A DNA stretch of 8,192 bases from Gammaproteobacteria bacterium (GTDB taxonomy: Bacteria; Pseudomonadota; Gammaproteobacteria; Acidiferrobacterales; SZUA-150): positions 1-8,192 of the forward strand of contig JAOUNW010000093.1 of NCBI GenBank assembly GCA_029880755.1, read 5' to 3'. The translations under genes were made by a program, and so were the position numbers. Below the pieces are notes generated by a model. It did not search any database and was not told the DNA's origin. It saw only the letters and a list, made by a program, of their open reading frames with translations. Numbering within the stretch: the first letter of the stretch is position 1; every line of letters begins with the position of its first letter. Of the stretch, positions 1 through 6,082 are shown in pieces.

Positions 1-220
1 GTAACAGCGACCGGGCGATTGAAATGAGTCTTGGAGGCATATAACCTGTATCACCTGAAATAAAGGGCCAGACGGCAGTATACCGTTATCAGAGTTAACT
101 TTAGAGATTATGTCGCTTTGCTAACACACTGAAAATAAAGAAGACTCTGGAGTCTAGTACGAACTGTTAACGGATTTTTTGGAAACATGCATACCTGATA
201 AGGGCAGGTACCCATAATAT
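1..220. other. leader region without a supported gene
   Basis: No convincing coding frame crosses this stretch. It is AT-rich towards its right end and probably carries the promoter of the cassette that starts at 221, but I could not pick a -35/-10 pair with confidence. The one visible structure is a dyad at 142-155: AGACTC, a 2-base centre, then GAGTCT. It is too tightly spaced for a good hairpin, so an operator-like site is the more natural reading, though a dyad this size can occur by chance. The end of an upstream gene could lie in the first ~45 bases, but nothing distinguishes it from noise. Confidence 0.4.
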
Positions 221-490
221 ATGAATAAAAACATTGTTTTACGCCATAAATCGGGTGTCAGAGCCAGGGAAGTGGATAACGAGCTGGTGATTCTTGACCG
301 GGATAACGGTAATATTAACAAGCTTAATCAATCCGCCTGTTTTATTTGGTCGCTGCTGGACGGGACCAAAACCGTTGGGCAGGTGGAACAGGCCCTGATT
401 AAGGAGTACGATATCGACTTGGAGACCGCTGCCACGGACGTGGAGAGTGTGGTGAGAAGGTTACAGGAACTGGGTCTCCTGGAACAATAA
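221..490 (+). CDS. PqqD-family peptide-binding protein
   Basis: This 89-residue protein has the PqqD fold signature. A short beta-rich N-terminal half (residues 5-35) is followed by LNQSACFIWSLLDG (35-48), then TVGQVEQALIKEYDID (51-66) and a helical end with DVESVVRRLQELGLL (73-87). PqqD homologues are small recognition domains that hold a ribosomally made peptide and present it to a modifying enzyme. The same fold serves as the RRE in many RiPP pathways. There is no PQQ synthesis gene nearby, so this is not pqqD itself. The next two plus-strand genes encode a tiny exported protein and a HprK-like kinase, which fits the 'HPr-rel-A system PqqD family chaperone' type I recall from TIGRFAMs. The start is ATG 221, with only a loose purine-rich RBS (AGGGCAGG, 201-208), and the length is normal for the family. 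The family is secure; the specific partner peptide is inferred. Confidence 0.87.
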   Translation: MNKNIVLRHKSGVRAREVDNELVILDRDNGNINKLNQSACFIWSLLDGTKTVGQVEQALIKEYDIDLETAATDVESVVRRLQELGLLEQ

Positions 491-536
491 AGATCAAGAA
501 TTGATTTAAGAAGTCAGTAATTTTTTTGTTAACGTA

Positions 537-548
537 AAGTAATTACTT
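537..548. promoter_or_regulatory. 12-bp perfect palindrome upstream of the small Tat-signal gene
   Basis: AAGTAATTACTT is a perfect inverted repeat without a spacer. It lies a few bases before the ribosome binding site of the small gene at 566, inside the 75-bp gap after the PqqD gene. A regulator could bind it. However, about two 12-bp perfect palindromes are expected by chance in 8 kb, so only its position makes it notable. Confidence 0.25.
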
Positions 549-552
549 CTGT

Positions 553-559
553 GGGGGAG
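553..559 (+). promoter_or_regulatory. ribosome binding site that sets the start at 566
   Basis: GGGGGAG sits 6 bases before ATG 566. The longer in-frame reading from GTG 551 begins just ahead of this motif and has no RBS of its own. The motif therefore selects ATG 566, giving a 61-residue product. Confidence 0.65.
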
Positions 560-565
560 TGGAAA

Positions 566-751
566 ATGGACAAAAAGCACATATCGGATGTATCCCGTCG
601 CCAGTTTGTTAAAAAGGCATTGTATGTGACGCCGGTAATTTTGACGTTACCTGTCGTCCCGTCTCTTGCCTCGGCTGGTTCAGGTTACACACGGCCTGAA
701 TATCCGACCCAGCCTTCAAGTCTCGATCGTCACAGCCGTCATTACCGCTAG
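566..751 (+). CDS. small exported protein with twin-arginine signal; candidate peptide precursor
   Basis: The 61-residue product is almost entirely signal sequence. SRRQFVK (residues 10-16) matches the Tat consensus S/T-R-R-x-F-L-K. An uncharged stretch follows (about 18-34, with YVTPVILTLPVVPSL), then ASA (35-37) as a signal peptidase I site before GS. Cleavage there would leave about 24 residues, rich in Arg, His, Tyr and Pro, with no Cys and ending DRHSRHYR. S39, T42, T48, S51, S52 and S57 are possible phosphoacceptors. Tat normally carries folded proteins, so such a short cargo is odd. The gene lies between a PqqD-family gene and a HprK-like kinase gene on the same strand, which makes it a plausible substrate of both. 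I recall similar short Y-x-x-P-x-I-L-T-L signal proteins beside such genes, but no function is established. Export is well supported by the motif; precursor status is inferred. Confidence 0.72.
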   Translation: MDKKHISDVSRRQFVKKALYVTPVILTLPVVPSLASAGSGYTRPEYPTQPSSLDRHSRHYR

Positions 752-760
752 ATAGGATTT

Positions 761-788
761 GGGCGTAAGAGCTAGACTCATTACGCCC
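761..788 (+). promoter_or_regulatory. hairpin between the small Tat-signal gene and the kinase gene
   Basis: GGGCGTAA (761-768) and TTACGCCC (781-788) are a perfect 8-bp inverted repeat around a 12-base loop, extendable by two G-T pairs at the base. It begins 9 bases after the stop of the small gene. No T-run follows on either strand, so it is not a standard intrinsic terminator. It may be a 3'-end stabiliser or a partial attenuator that lowers kinase expression relative to the peptide. Confidence 0.4.
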
Positions 789-912
789 GGCAGGTAGTCC
801 GGCATCGTCGCAGGCTTATGATAGCCTCTTGTGCAGACAGGAGGCTTGTTGTTATTTCCGCCAGCGAGTTTTTTGGGAAACTGGCAATGCGACTCCCGCC
901 CGTTTTTTAAGC

Positions 913-1740
913 ATGTCATACACATATAATGCCACACTCAATTTTGTCGGCTGTCCGGTATCGGTGCAGCTAAACCATCCGTCACTAACGGAGGTTTTGC
1001 ACAAGACCTATAGTGCGCTGGAAGTCGCGCAGCGCCCAAGTAATTTACACTACGTTGTATCGCTCGACTCCGGCACCGGTATTATGTCTCTTGAGCAGCA
1101 AGGAGGCAGTTGCTACCAGACCCGGGAACTCGGTGAGCTGGTTTTCTTGCTGGAGAAGGAGGCCACCATCAGCATACAGTCTTTGCGCCGGGATCTTTAT
1201 TTCGTTCATAGTGCCGCCCTCGAGCACCTGGGCAAAGGCATTATGATCGTCGCAGCCTCAGGTACCGGGAAATCGACAACGGCCTGGGCATTGTTGAAGC
1301 ATGGTTTTCATTATCTGAGTGATGAGTTGGCGCCTATTGATATTAGCGATATGTCGATTCAGCCCTATCCGCATGCCATTTGTCTTAAGGCGCGACCACC
1401 GAAAGACTATCCCTTGCCTGCTGATATACTGAGCACTTCCAGTACACTGCATGTTCCAGCCTATACTTTTGCGGAGAGTGTGTGCCATCAGCCCGTGACT
1501 TTATCGGCCATCTTCTTTCTTGACTATCAACCGGGGTTATCAAACCCGACTGTTACCCCGATATCCTCTGCCGAGACAAGCGCCAGGTTGTATGCCAATA
1601 CCCTGAATCAGTTGGCCCACGAAGACGATGGTCTGGCTGCGGCAGTAGCAATTGCCAGGCATGTTCCAGGTTATAGTTTGGTGAGCGCGGATTTGGGAAA
1701 AACCTGTCAGTTACTTAACGAGGTTGTGGTAAAGCTCTAG
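913..1740 (+). CDS. HPr kinase-like (HprK-related) P-loop kinase
   Basis: This 275-residue protein resembles the C-terminal kinase domain of HprK/P rather than full bifunctional HprK. FVHSAALE (97-104) carries the family's conserved His (H99). A P-loop, AASGTGKSTT (114-123), has K120 and S121, with Ala where HprK usually has the first Gly. LSDELAPI (135-142) gives the acidic D137/E138 motif. SLVSADLG (255-262) lies near the end. No PTS or HPr gene is nearby. Such stand-alone relatives occur with PqqD-type proteins, and some in lasso-peptide clusters phosphorylate a Ser of the precursor. The two genes just upstream fit that picture, although the substrate here is inferred. Start choice is uncertain: the frame is open to TTG 829 (303 residues), but the extra 28 residues (Cys- and Arg-rich) look non-conserved, while the sequence after ATG 913 (MSYTYNATLNFVG) looks like a normal family N-terminus. 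Neither start has a good RBS. The stop is 11 bp from the converging aguB stop. Confidence 0.85.
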   Translation: MSYTYNATLNFVGCPVSVQLNHPSLTEVLHKTYSALEVAQRPSNLHYVVSLDSGTGIMSLEQQGGSCYQTRELGELVFLLEKEATISIQSLRRDLYFVHSAALEHLGKGIMIVAASGTGKSTTAWALLKHGFHYLSDELAPIDISDMSIQPYPHAICLKARPPKDYPLPADILSTSSTLHVPAYTFAESVCHQPVTLSAIFFLDYQPGLSNPTVTPISSAETSARLYANTLNQLAHEDDGLAAAVAIARHVPGYSLVSADLGKTCQLLNEVVVKL

Positions 1741-1751
1741 TGTAATCGGTT

Positions 1752-2642
1752 CTATTTACCGTAACGCTTTGTGAGATCCTGGTAGTTTTCAATGCGGCGA
1801 TCCCGGAAAAACGGCCATATGCGCCGGACGTTTTCGGCGCGCGCCATATCCAGTTCCGCTACCAACACCTTTTCTTCGTTGTCCGGTGCCTGTGCCAATA
1901 TCTCACCCTGGGGGCCGGCGATAAAACTGCTGCCCCAGAACTGAATACCGTTATCCGGGTGACTCGGATCAGATTCAAAACCGGTACGATTGCAACTCAC
2001 TACCGGCATGCCGTTAGCGATGGCATGGGCACGTTGAATTGTGCGCCAGCTATCCTGCTGCCGGTTATGCTCCGCATCGTTGTCTTTCGGATCCCAGCCG
2101 ATAGCGGTGGGATAGAGCAGAATGTCGGCGCCATGCAAGGCCATCAACCTGGCTGCCTCCGGATACCATTGATCCCAGCATACCAGTACGCCCAGTCTGC
2201 CCACGGAGGTATCGATAGGTACAAAGCCCTGATCACCGGGCGTGAAATAGAATTTTTCATAATAGCCAGGATCATCAGGAATGTGCATTTTCCGGTAAGT
2301 GCCTGCGAGTTTGCCATCGCTATCCAGTACTACCGCGGTGTTGTGATAAATGCCCGCCGCTCGGCGTTCAAAAACTGAGCCGACAATGACAATATTCAGT
2401 TCACTGGCCAGTTTGCCCAGGGTCTCGCTGGTGGGCCCGGGGATAGATTCCGCTAAATCAAAGTTATCCGCGTTTTCTGTCTGACAAAAGTACAGGCTGG
2501 TATGTAACTCGGGCAGCAATACCAGTTGCGCGCCTTGCCGCGCTGCCTCACGAATACCTTTTTCGCTTTGTGCCAGATTGTTGTCACGTTTATCGCTGCA
2601 GGTATGTTGCACCAGCGCCACTTTCAGCAGTTTCTTCGTCAT
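1752..2642 (-). CDS. aguB: N-carbamoylputrescine amidohydrolase
   Basis: This cytosolic nitrilase-superfamily enzyme hydrolyses N-carbamoylputrescine to putrescine, CO2 and ammonia, the last step of the agmatine route. The 296-residue length is normal. The catalytic triad is visible: E45 in LLPELH, K118 in YRKMHIPDD and C155 in VLVCWDQWYPEAAR. HIPDDPGYYEKFYF (120-133) and the WDQWYPEAARL segment are typical of the plant and bacterial AguB subgroup rather than of general nitrilases. The gene follows aguA with a 13-bp gap. Its Shine-Dalgarno AAGGA (plus-strand 2653-2657) overlaps the aguA stop codon (TAAGGA), which implies one mRNA and probably coupled translation. The ATG start at 2642 gives the expected N-terminus (KVALVQHTCS). 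No intrinsic terminator is visible in the 11 bp before the converging kinase gene. Identity is secure from the motifs plus the adjacent partner. Confidence 0.95.
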   Translation of the reverse strand: MTKKLLKVALVQHTCSDKRDNNLAQSEKGIREAARQGAQLVLLPELHTSLYFCQTENADNFDLAESIPGPTSETLGKLASELNIVIVGSVFERRAAGIYHNTAVVLDSDGKLAGTYRKMHIPDDPGYYEKFYFTPGDQGFVPIDTSVGRLGVLVCWDQWYPEAARLMALHGADILLYPTAIGWDPKDNDAEHNRQQDSWRTIQRAHAIANGMPVVSCNRTGFESDPSHPDNGIQFWGSSFIAGPQGEILAQAPDNEEKVLVAELDMARAENVRRIWPFFRDRRIENYQDLTKRYGK

Positions 2643-2655
2643 GGAATGTCGGTCC

Positions 2656-3732
2656 TTATCCGGAAATTACGCCTGCAGGCAGTTGCATGGTCAGGCAATG
2701 TAGACTGCCGTATTGGTGAACGATGGGCAAGCAATCGATACCAATTATTTGTCGATCTGGAAAGCAGGGGCGCAGTCGCTCCAATGCCTTATCATCGTTG
2801 GCGTCCCGGTATGTGGGCACCAACACCTTATTATTGATAATGAGAAAATTGGCATAAGTGGCGGGCAGGCGTTCGCCTTCATCATTATAAATGGCCCTGG
2901 GCCAGGGCAAGGCAACCAGGCGATAAGGATCGCCGGTGATGGTACGGAAGGCCTGGAGCTCCTGCTCCATGACTTGCAGTTCCAGATAATGATTATCAGC
3001 GGGATCGTCACAGGACTGGTAAGCGATGGTATCCCGATCGCAAAAGCGGGCCAGGGTATCGATATGGCCATCGGTATCGTCGCCTTCCAGTTGGCCGCGG
3101 TTTAGCCACAGGAAGCGTTCAATGCCAAAACGTTCCGCCAGTCGTTGTTCGATTTCCTCGCGGCTTAAATTCGGGTTGCGTGTTGGTGACAGTAAACAGT
3201 GTTCCGTGGTCAGCAAGGTGCCCGAGCCGTCCACTTCCAGGCTGCCGCCTTCCAGGACCATGTCGACGGTTTCCATCGGTGTGTCGCCGAAGACATTGGC
3301 CATCGATAGGATGCGGTTAATGGCGTTGTCTTGGTCCGAGGGGTATTTGTTGCCCCAGCCGTTAAATTGGAAATCCAGCATTAAGGGTTGCTGTCGGCAG
3401 ACCACGGTCAGGGGGCCGTGATCTCGTGCCCAGGTATCGTTTGACGGGGCAATTGCCAGTCGAGTGCTGTCCTGACTTATCCCGGCTGTCTGGAGCAAAT
3501 TACCGACATGGGCTTTATGGGCATGATCCCGGCAGACAATCAGGACGATCTCCTCGCTGGCGATATGTCGGGCAATTTCAACAAATACGGGTTCTACCTC
3601 GGTGAGCCGCTGGGACCAGTCGCCCTGGTCGTGGGGCCAGGTAAGCATGACACCGCTTTGGGGTGCCCATTCCGGGGGCAGATAGGGTTGGCAATCCTGA
3701 TTGGGCATAAACTGTGTATTTTTGTCGATCAA
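2656..3732 (-). CDS. aguA: agmatine deiminase (agmatine iminohydrolase)
   Basis: This enzyme converts agmatine to N-carbamoylputrescine and ammonia in the cytosol and feeds AguB, encoded just downstream. It belongs to the Porphyromonas-type peptidyl-arginine deiminase family (guanidino-group-modifying fold). Visible motifs are NDTWARDHGP (98-107), LEGGSLEVDG (160-169), GDDTDGHID (217-225, with H223) and YGSLHCLTMQ (341-350), where C346 is the catalytic nucleophile. Its 358 residues suit the family. The frame opens at TTG 3732, which has a strong RBS (GGGGAAGG, plus-strand 3741-3748) 8 bases upstream. The in-frame ATG at 3708 would give 350 residues but has no RBS, so I prefer TTG. It is the first gene of a two-gene operon, divergent from the DUF1015 gene. 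No arginine decarboxylase gene is in the window, so agmatine must be made elsewhere or taken up. Confidence 0.95.
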   Translation of the reverse strand: MIDKNTQFMPNQDCQPYLPPEWAPQSGVMLTWPHDQGDWSQRLTEVEPVFVEIARHIASEEIVLIVCRDHAHKAHVGNLLQTAGISQDSTRLAIAPSNDTWARDHGPLTVVCRQQPLMLDFQFNGWGNKYPSDQDNAINRILSMANVFGDTPMETVDMVLEGGSLEVDGSGTLLTTEHCLLSPTRNPNLSREEIEQRLAERFGIERFLWLNRGQLEGDDTDGHIDTLARFCDRDTIAYQSCDDPADNHYLELQVMEQELQAFRTITGDPYRLVALPWPRAIYNDEGERLPATYANFLIINNKVLVPTYRDANDDKALERLRPCFPDRQIIGIDCLPIVHQYGSLHCLTMQLPAGVISG

Positions 3733-3740
3733 TGAAAAAA

Positions 3741-3748
3741 CCTTCCCC
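3741..3748 (-). promoter_or_regulatory. ribosome binding site supporting a TTG start for aguA
   Basis: Read on the minus strand this is GGGGAAGG, 8 bases ahead of the TTG at 3732. The alternative ATG at 3708 lacks such a motif, so the site favours the rare TTG start and an 8-residue longer protein. Confidence 0.6.
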
Positions 3749-3775
3749 GGCGTGAGAAGGCATGGTTAAAAGCGA

Positions 3776-3784
3776 ATATTATCA
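3776..3784 (-). promoter_or_regulatory. weak extended -10 candidate for the aguA-aguB operon
   Basis: The minus strand reads TGATAATAT, a TGn extension before a 4-of-6 match to TATAAT, about 44 bases upstream of the aguA start and next to an A/T tract. No clear -35 box pairs with it. This is a weak candidate based on pattern and position alone. Confidence 0.2.
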
Positions 3785-3824
3785 TTTTTTTGGGATTAGC
3801 CCGATGGCATTTTGGGGATTGGGT

Positions 3825-3854
3825 TTGACCTAAGTGGGGCATCTGGGCTTCAAT
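3825..3854 (+). promoter_or_regulatory. candidate sigma-70 promoter of the DUF1015 gene
   Basis: TTGACC (3825-3830, 5 of 6 to consensus) is followed after 18 bases by TTCAAT (3849-3854, 4 of 6). This places transcription start about 30 bases before the start codon at 3892. It lies in the 159-bp gap shared with the divergent aguA gene. The score is modest and it is not experimentally supported. Confidence 0.3.
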
Positions 3855-3891
3855 CCGCCCTTCGTCAGATTTGATGGTTAAAGGAAACACT

Positions 3892-5133
3892 ATGCACCTG
3901 ATTCGTCCGTTTGCGGGATTGCGCCCGGCCCCCGAATATGCCGCTGATGTGGCGGCACCGCCTTATGATGTGTTGAATACCCAGGAGGCTCGTGAGCGGG
4001 CAGAAGGCAAGCCCTGGAGCTTCCTTCATATTTCGAAACCCGAGATCGATTTGCCGGAATCCACCGATCCTTATGCGCCTGAGGTCTATATCAAAGGCAA
4101 AGAGAATTTTGAGCGCATGATTGCCAAGGGCATTCTCAAACAGGACCCATGGCCTTGTTATTATTTTTATCGGCTGGTGATGGGCACCCATACCCAGACT
4201 GGCCTGGTGGCGGTGGCTTCGGTGCCCGATTATGACAGCAATCGCATACGCAAACATGAGTTCACGCGCCCCGACAAGGAGGATGATCGCGTGCGTCAGA
4301 TTGATGCGCTGGGCGCTCAGACTGGGCCCGTGTTTCTCACTTATCGGCACAACGAAATTGTCGATGGCATCGCGGAACAGGTTACTCAGGGTCATCCGGA
4401 TGTGGATGTGACCGCCGACGACGGCGTGCGCCACAGCTTATGGGTGGTGTCAGACTCGGAAATGGTGGAGAAGCTGTCTTACGAGTTTGACGCCATGAAG
4501 TGTCTTTATATTGCCGATGGTCATCACCGCTCGGCGGCGGCTTCAAGAGTGGCAAAACTGAGGCAGGAAAAAAATCCCAATCATACAGGTGATGAGCCTT
4601 ACAATTATTTTCTGTCAGTAATTTTTCCTGATAATCAGATGAAGATACTGGACTATAACCGCGTGATAAAGGATTTGAATAGCTTAAGTGAGGCGGATTT
4701 TCTTACCGCTATTGAAAAGAACTTCGAGATAAAAAATGCAGTTGAGAAAGTGAAACCGGTAGAAGCCGGTGAGTTCGGAATGTATCTATCGGGCAAATGG
4801 TTTCGCCTGAAGATCAAACCGGAGAGGGTACCGACAAAGGATCCGGTAAAGCGTCTTGATGTCAGCCTGCTTGCGGATAACTTGATTGCACCCGTGCTGA
4901 ATATTACTGATCCTCGTCGTGACAAACGTATCGATTTTGTCGGTGGCATTCGTGGACTTGAAGAGCTGGAGCGGCGTGTGGACAGTGGCGAAATGGCGGT
5001 GGCGTTCTCTTTGTATCCCACATCTCTTGCCCAATTGATGGCGGTGGCCGATGCCGGTGAAGTTATGCCGCCCAAGTCCACCTGGTTCGAACCCAAGCTG
5101 GCGGATGGCTTGGTGTCACATGTAATAGAATAA
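3892..5133 (+). CDS. DUF1015 family protein
   Basis: This soluble 413-residue protein matches DUF1015 (PF06245) from end to end. Family blocks are IRPFAGLRP (4-12), VAAPPYDVL (20-28), IRKHEFTRPDKEDDR (119-133), LYIADGHHRSAAA (205-217) and near the end MPPKSTWFEPKLADGL (392-407). No signal or membrane segment is present. The molecular role is not firmly known. The family has been linked to the ParB/sulfiredoxin-fold group that contains free-serine kinases, which makes a small-molecule kinase role possible, but I treat this as a weak hint. ATG 3892 has AAGGA at 3881-3885, 6 bases upstream, and gives the expected MHLIRPF beginning. Two earlier in-frame starts (TTG 3871, ATG 3874) lack support. 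It is divergent from aguA and convergent with the SDR gene (15-bp gap), so it looks like a single-gene unit. Confidence 0.9.
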   Translation: MHLIRPFAGLRPAPEYAADVAAPPYDVLNTQEARERAEGKPWSFLHISKPEIDLPESTDPYAPEVYIKGKENFERMIAKGILKQDPWPCYYFYRLVMGTHTQTGLVAVASVPDYDSNRIRKHEFTRPDKEDDRVRQIDALGAQTGPVFLTYRHNEIVDGIAEQVTQGHPDVDVTADDGVRHSLWVVSDSEMVEKLSYEFDAMKCLYIADGHHRSAAASRVAKLRQEKNPNHTGDEPYNYFLSVIFPDNQMKILDYNRVIKDLNSLSEADFLTAIEKNFEIKNAVEKVKPVEAGEFGMYLSGKWFRLKIKPERVPTKDPVKRLDVSLLADNLIAPVLNITDPRRDKRIDFVGGIRGLEELERRVDSGEMAVAFSLYPTSLAQLMAVADAGEVMPPKSTWFEPKLADGLVSHVIE

Positions 5134-5148
5134 GGAAACGGGAAAAAC

Positions 5149-5994
5149 CTATTTGTTGGTGCTATCGCCCACTTTATAGAGAACAGTGTCCAGCCAGCGC
5201 GCCGGTAAAATACGCCTGAGTACAGCAAACAGATAGGTTGGAAAGGTGACAGCATAGCGTACACGTGGGCGATCGGCTTCCAGTGCGTGAATCACTTTTT
5301 CCAGAACTGCTTCCGGTGGAAGGGTAAAGGGCATCTTGCCGCTTTTTCCTTCCAGTCGCTGCAACAGAGCCTCGTATCGCGTTTTGTGGGCACTATTGGC
5401 AACATTAATGTTTGCATGAAAGGCGGCCAGGGCATTATCACGAAATCTGCTGGCAATGGGCCCGGGTTCTACCAGTGAGATATAAATATTTGTCCCGCGC
5501 AACTCCAGGCGCATGGTGTCGGATAGCGCTTCCAGGGCATATTTGGTCGCGTTGTAGGCGCCGCGATAGGCGAGACAAATAATTCCGAGCACAGAGCTGA
5601 TTTGAATAATGCGTCCCGCACCCTGTTGGCGCATTACAGGCAGTATCTTGTTGGTCAATTCCTGCGTTCCCAGAAGATTGGTCTCGAATTGTGCTCGCAA
5701 TACGTCCCGTGAAAGATCTTCCACCGCCCCAGGTTGCCCATAGGCACCATTGTTGATTAATCCATAGAGAGAGTTGTTGGTGCGTTTAAGAATTTCCGTG
5801 ACCGCATCATTAATAGATTCAGAAGAATCCAGGTCAAGCATCAGGCTTTCGTGACCAGCGGCATTCAATTTTTCCACATCCCGAGATTTGCGCGCTGTGG
5901 CGAATACGCGATAACCGCGCTCGCGCAAGCCGTCAGCGAGGCATAAACCGATTCCTGATGAGCAGCCGGTGATAAGGATCGTACGGTTTTTCAT
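5149..5994 (-). CDS. SDR family oxidoreductase, YbbO-like aldehyde reductase
   Basis: This classical short-chain dehydrogenase/reductase has 281 residues. The nucleotide-binding TGCSSGIG is at 9-16, NNG at 81-83 (in LINNGAYG) and the structural Asn at N106. The catalytic residues are S134, Y147 and K151 (GAYNATKYALE). VEPGPIASRF (175-184) follows. TARK (33-36), with basic residues after the second strand, suggests NADP(H) preference. The overall pattern, including LDLDSSESI (53-61), NSLYGLINN and the ending with RVRYAVTFPTYLFAVLRRILP, closely follows E. coli YbbO, reported as an NADP-dependent aldehyde reductase. The likely role is reduction of aldehydes, although the actual substrate cannot be read from sequence. 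The C-terminal hydrophobic and basic region (about 248-275) could touch the membrane. ATG 5994 has no good RBS, but the N-terminus fits the family. It stands alone, facing the DUF1015 gene. Confidence 0.9.
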   Translation of the reverse strand: MKNRTILITGCSSGIGLCLADGLRERGYRVFATARKSRDVEKLNAAGHESLMLDLDSSESINDAVTEILKRTNNSLYGLINNGAYGQPGAVEDLSRDVLRAQFETNLLGTQELTNKILPVMRQQGAGRIIQISSVLGIICLAYRGAYNATKYALEALSDTMRLELRGTNIYISLVEPGPIASRFRDNALAAFHANINVANSAHKTRYEALLQRLEGKSGKMPFTLPPEAVLEKVIHALEADRPRVRYAVTFPTYLFAVLRRILPARWLDTVLYKVGDSTNK

Positions 5995-6082
5995 GGCCGG
6001 ATTCTAGCGCATTTCCTGCTCTGACAGACATGGTGAGCTAGCGCCACGGGGGTTTTGTGATTATGCTCATAGTACCTGTAGA
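5995..6082. other. divergent intergenic region between the SDR and HD-GYP genes
   Basis: These 88 bp separate two genes transcribed away from each other and must hold both promoters. CTAGCGC occurs twice as a direct repeat (6004-6010 and 6038-6044), 34 bases apart. I found no convincing -35/-10 pair for either gene. Confidence 0.3.

Noticed and set aside
33..37. GGAGG, a Shine-Dalgarno-like motif
   Set aside because: No start codon with a sustained reading frame follows at a usable distance.
3..44. Possible 3' end of an upstream coding sequence, ending TAA at 42-44
   Set aside because: Only 13 sense codons are visible, with no recognisable motif and no way to separate it from a chance open frame.
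94..533. GTTAAC occurring at 94-99, 166-171 and 528-533
   Set aside because: A 6-bp palindrome in AT-rich intergenic DNA is expected to recur. The spacing is irregular and the flanking bases are not conserved.
716..937. Minus-strand open frame of 73 codons across the gap between the small gene and the kinase gene
   Set aside because: It overlaps the end of the small gene and the start of the kinase, has odd composition and no RBS or family resemblance. It is probably a chance frame.
1741..1760. Short inverted repeat CGGT/ACCG between the converging kinase and aguB stops
   Set aside because: The stem is only 4 bp and no T-run follows, so it does not qualify as a terminator.
3865..4434. Long minus-strand open frame opposite the DUF1015 gene
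   Set aside because: It lies wholly within a well-supported family gene on the other strand and encodes nothing recognisable.
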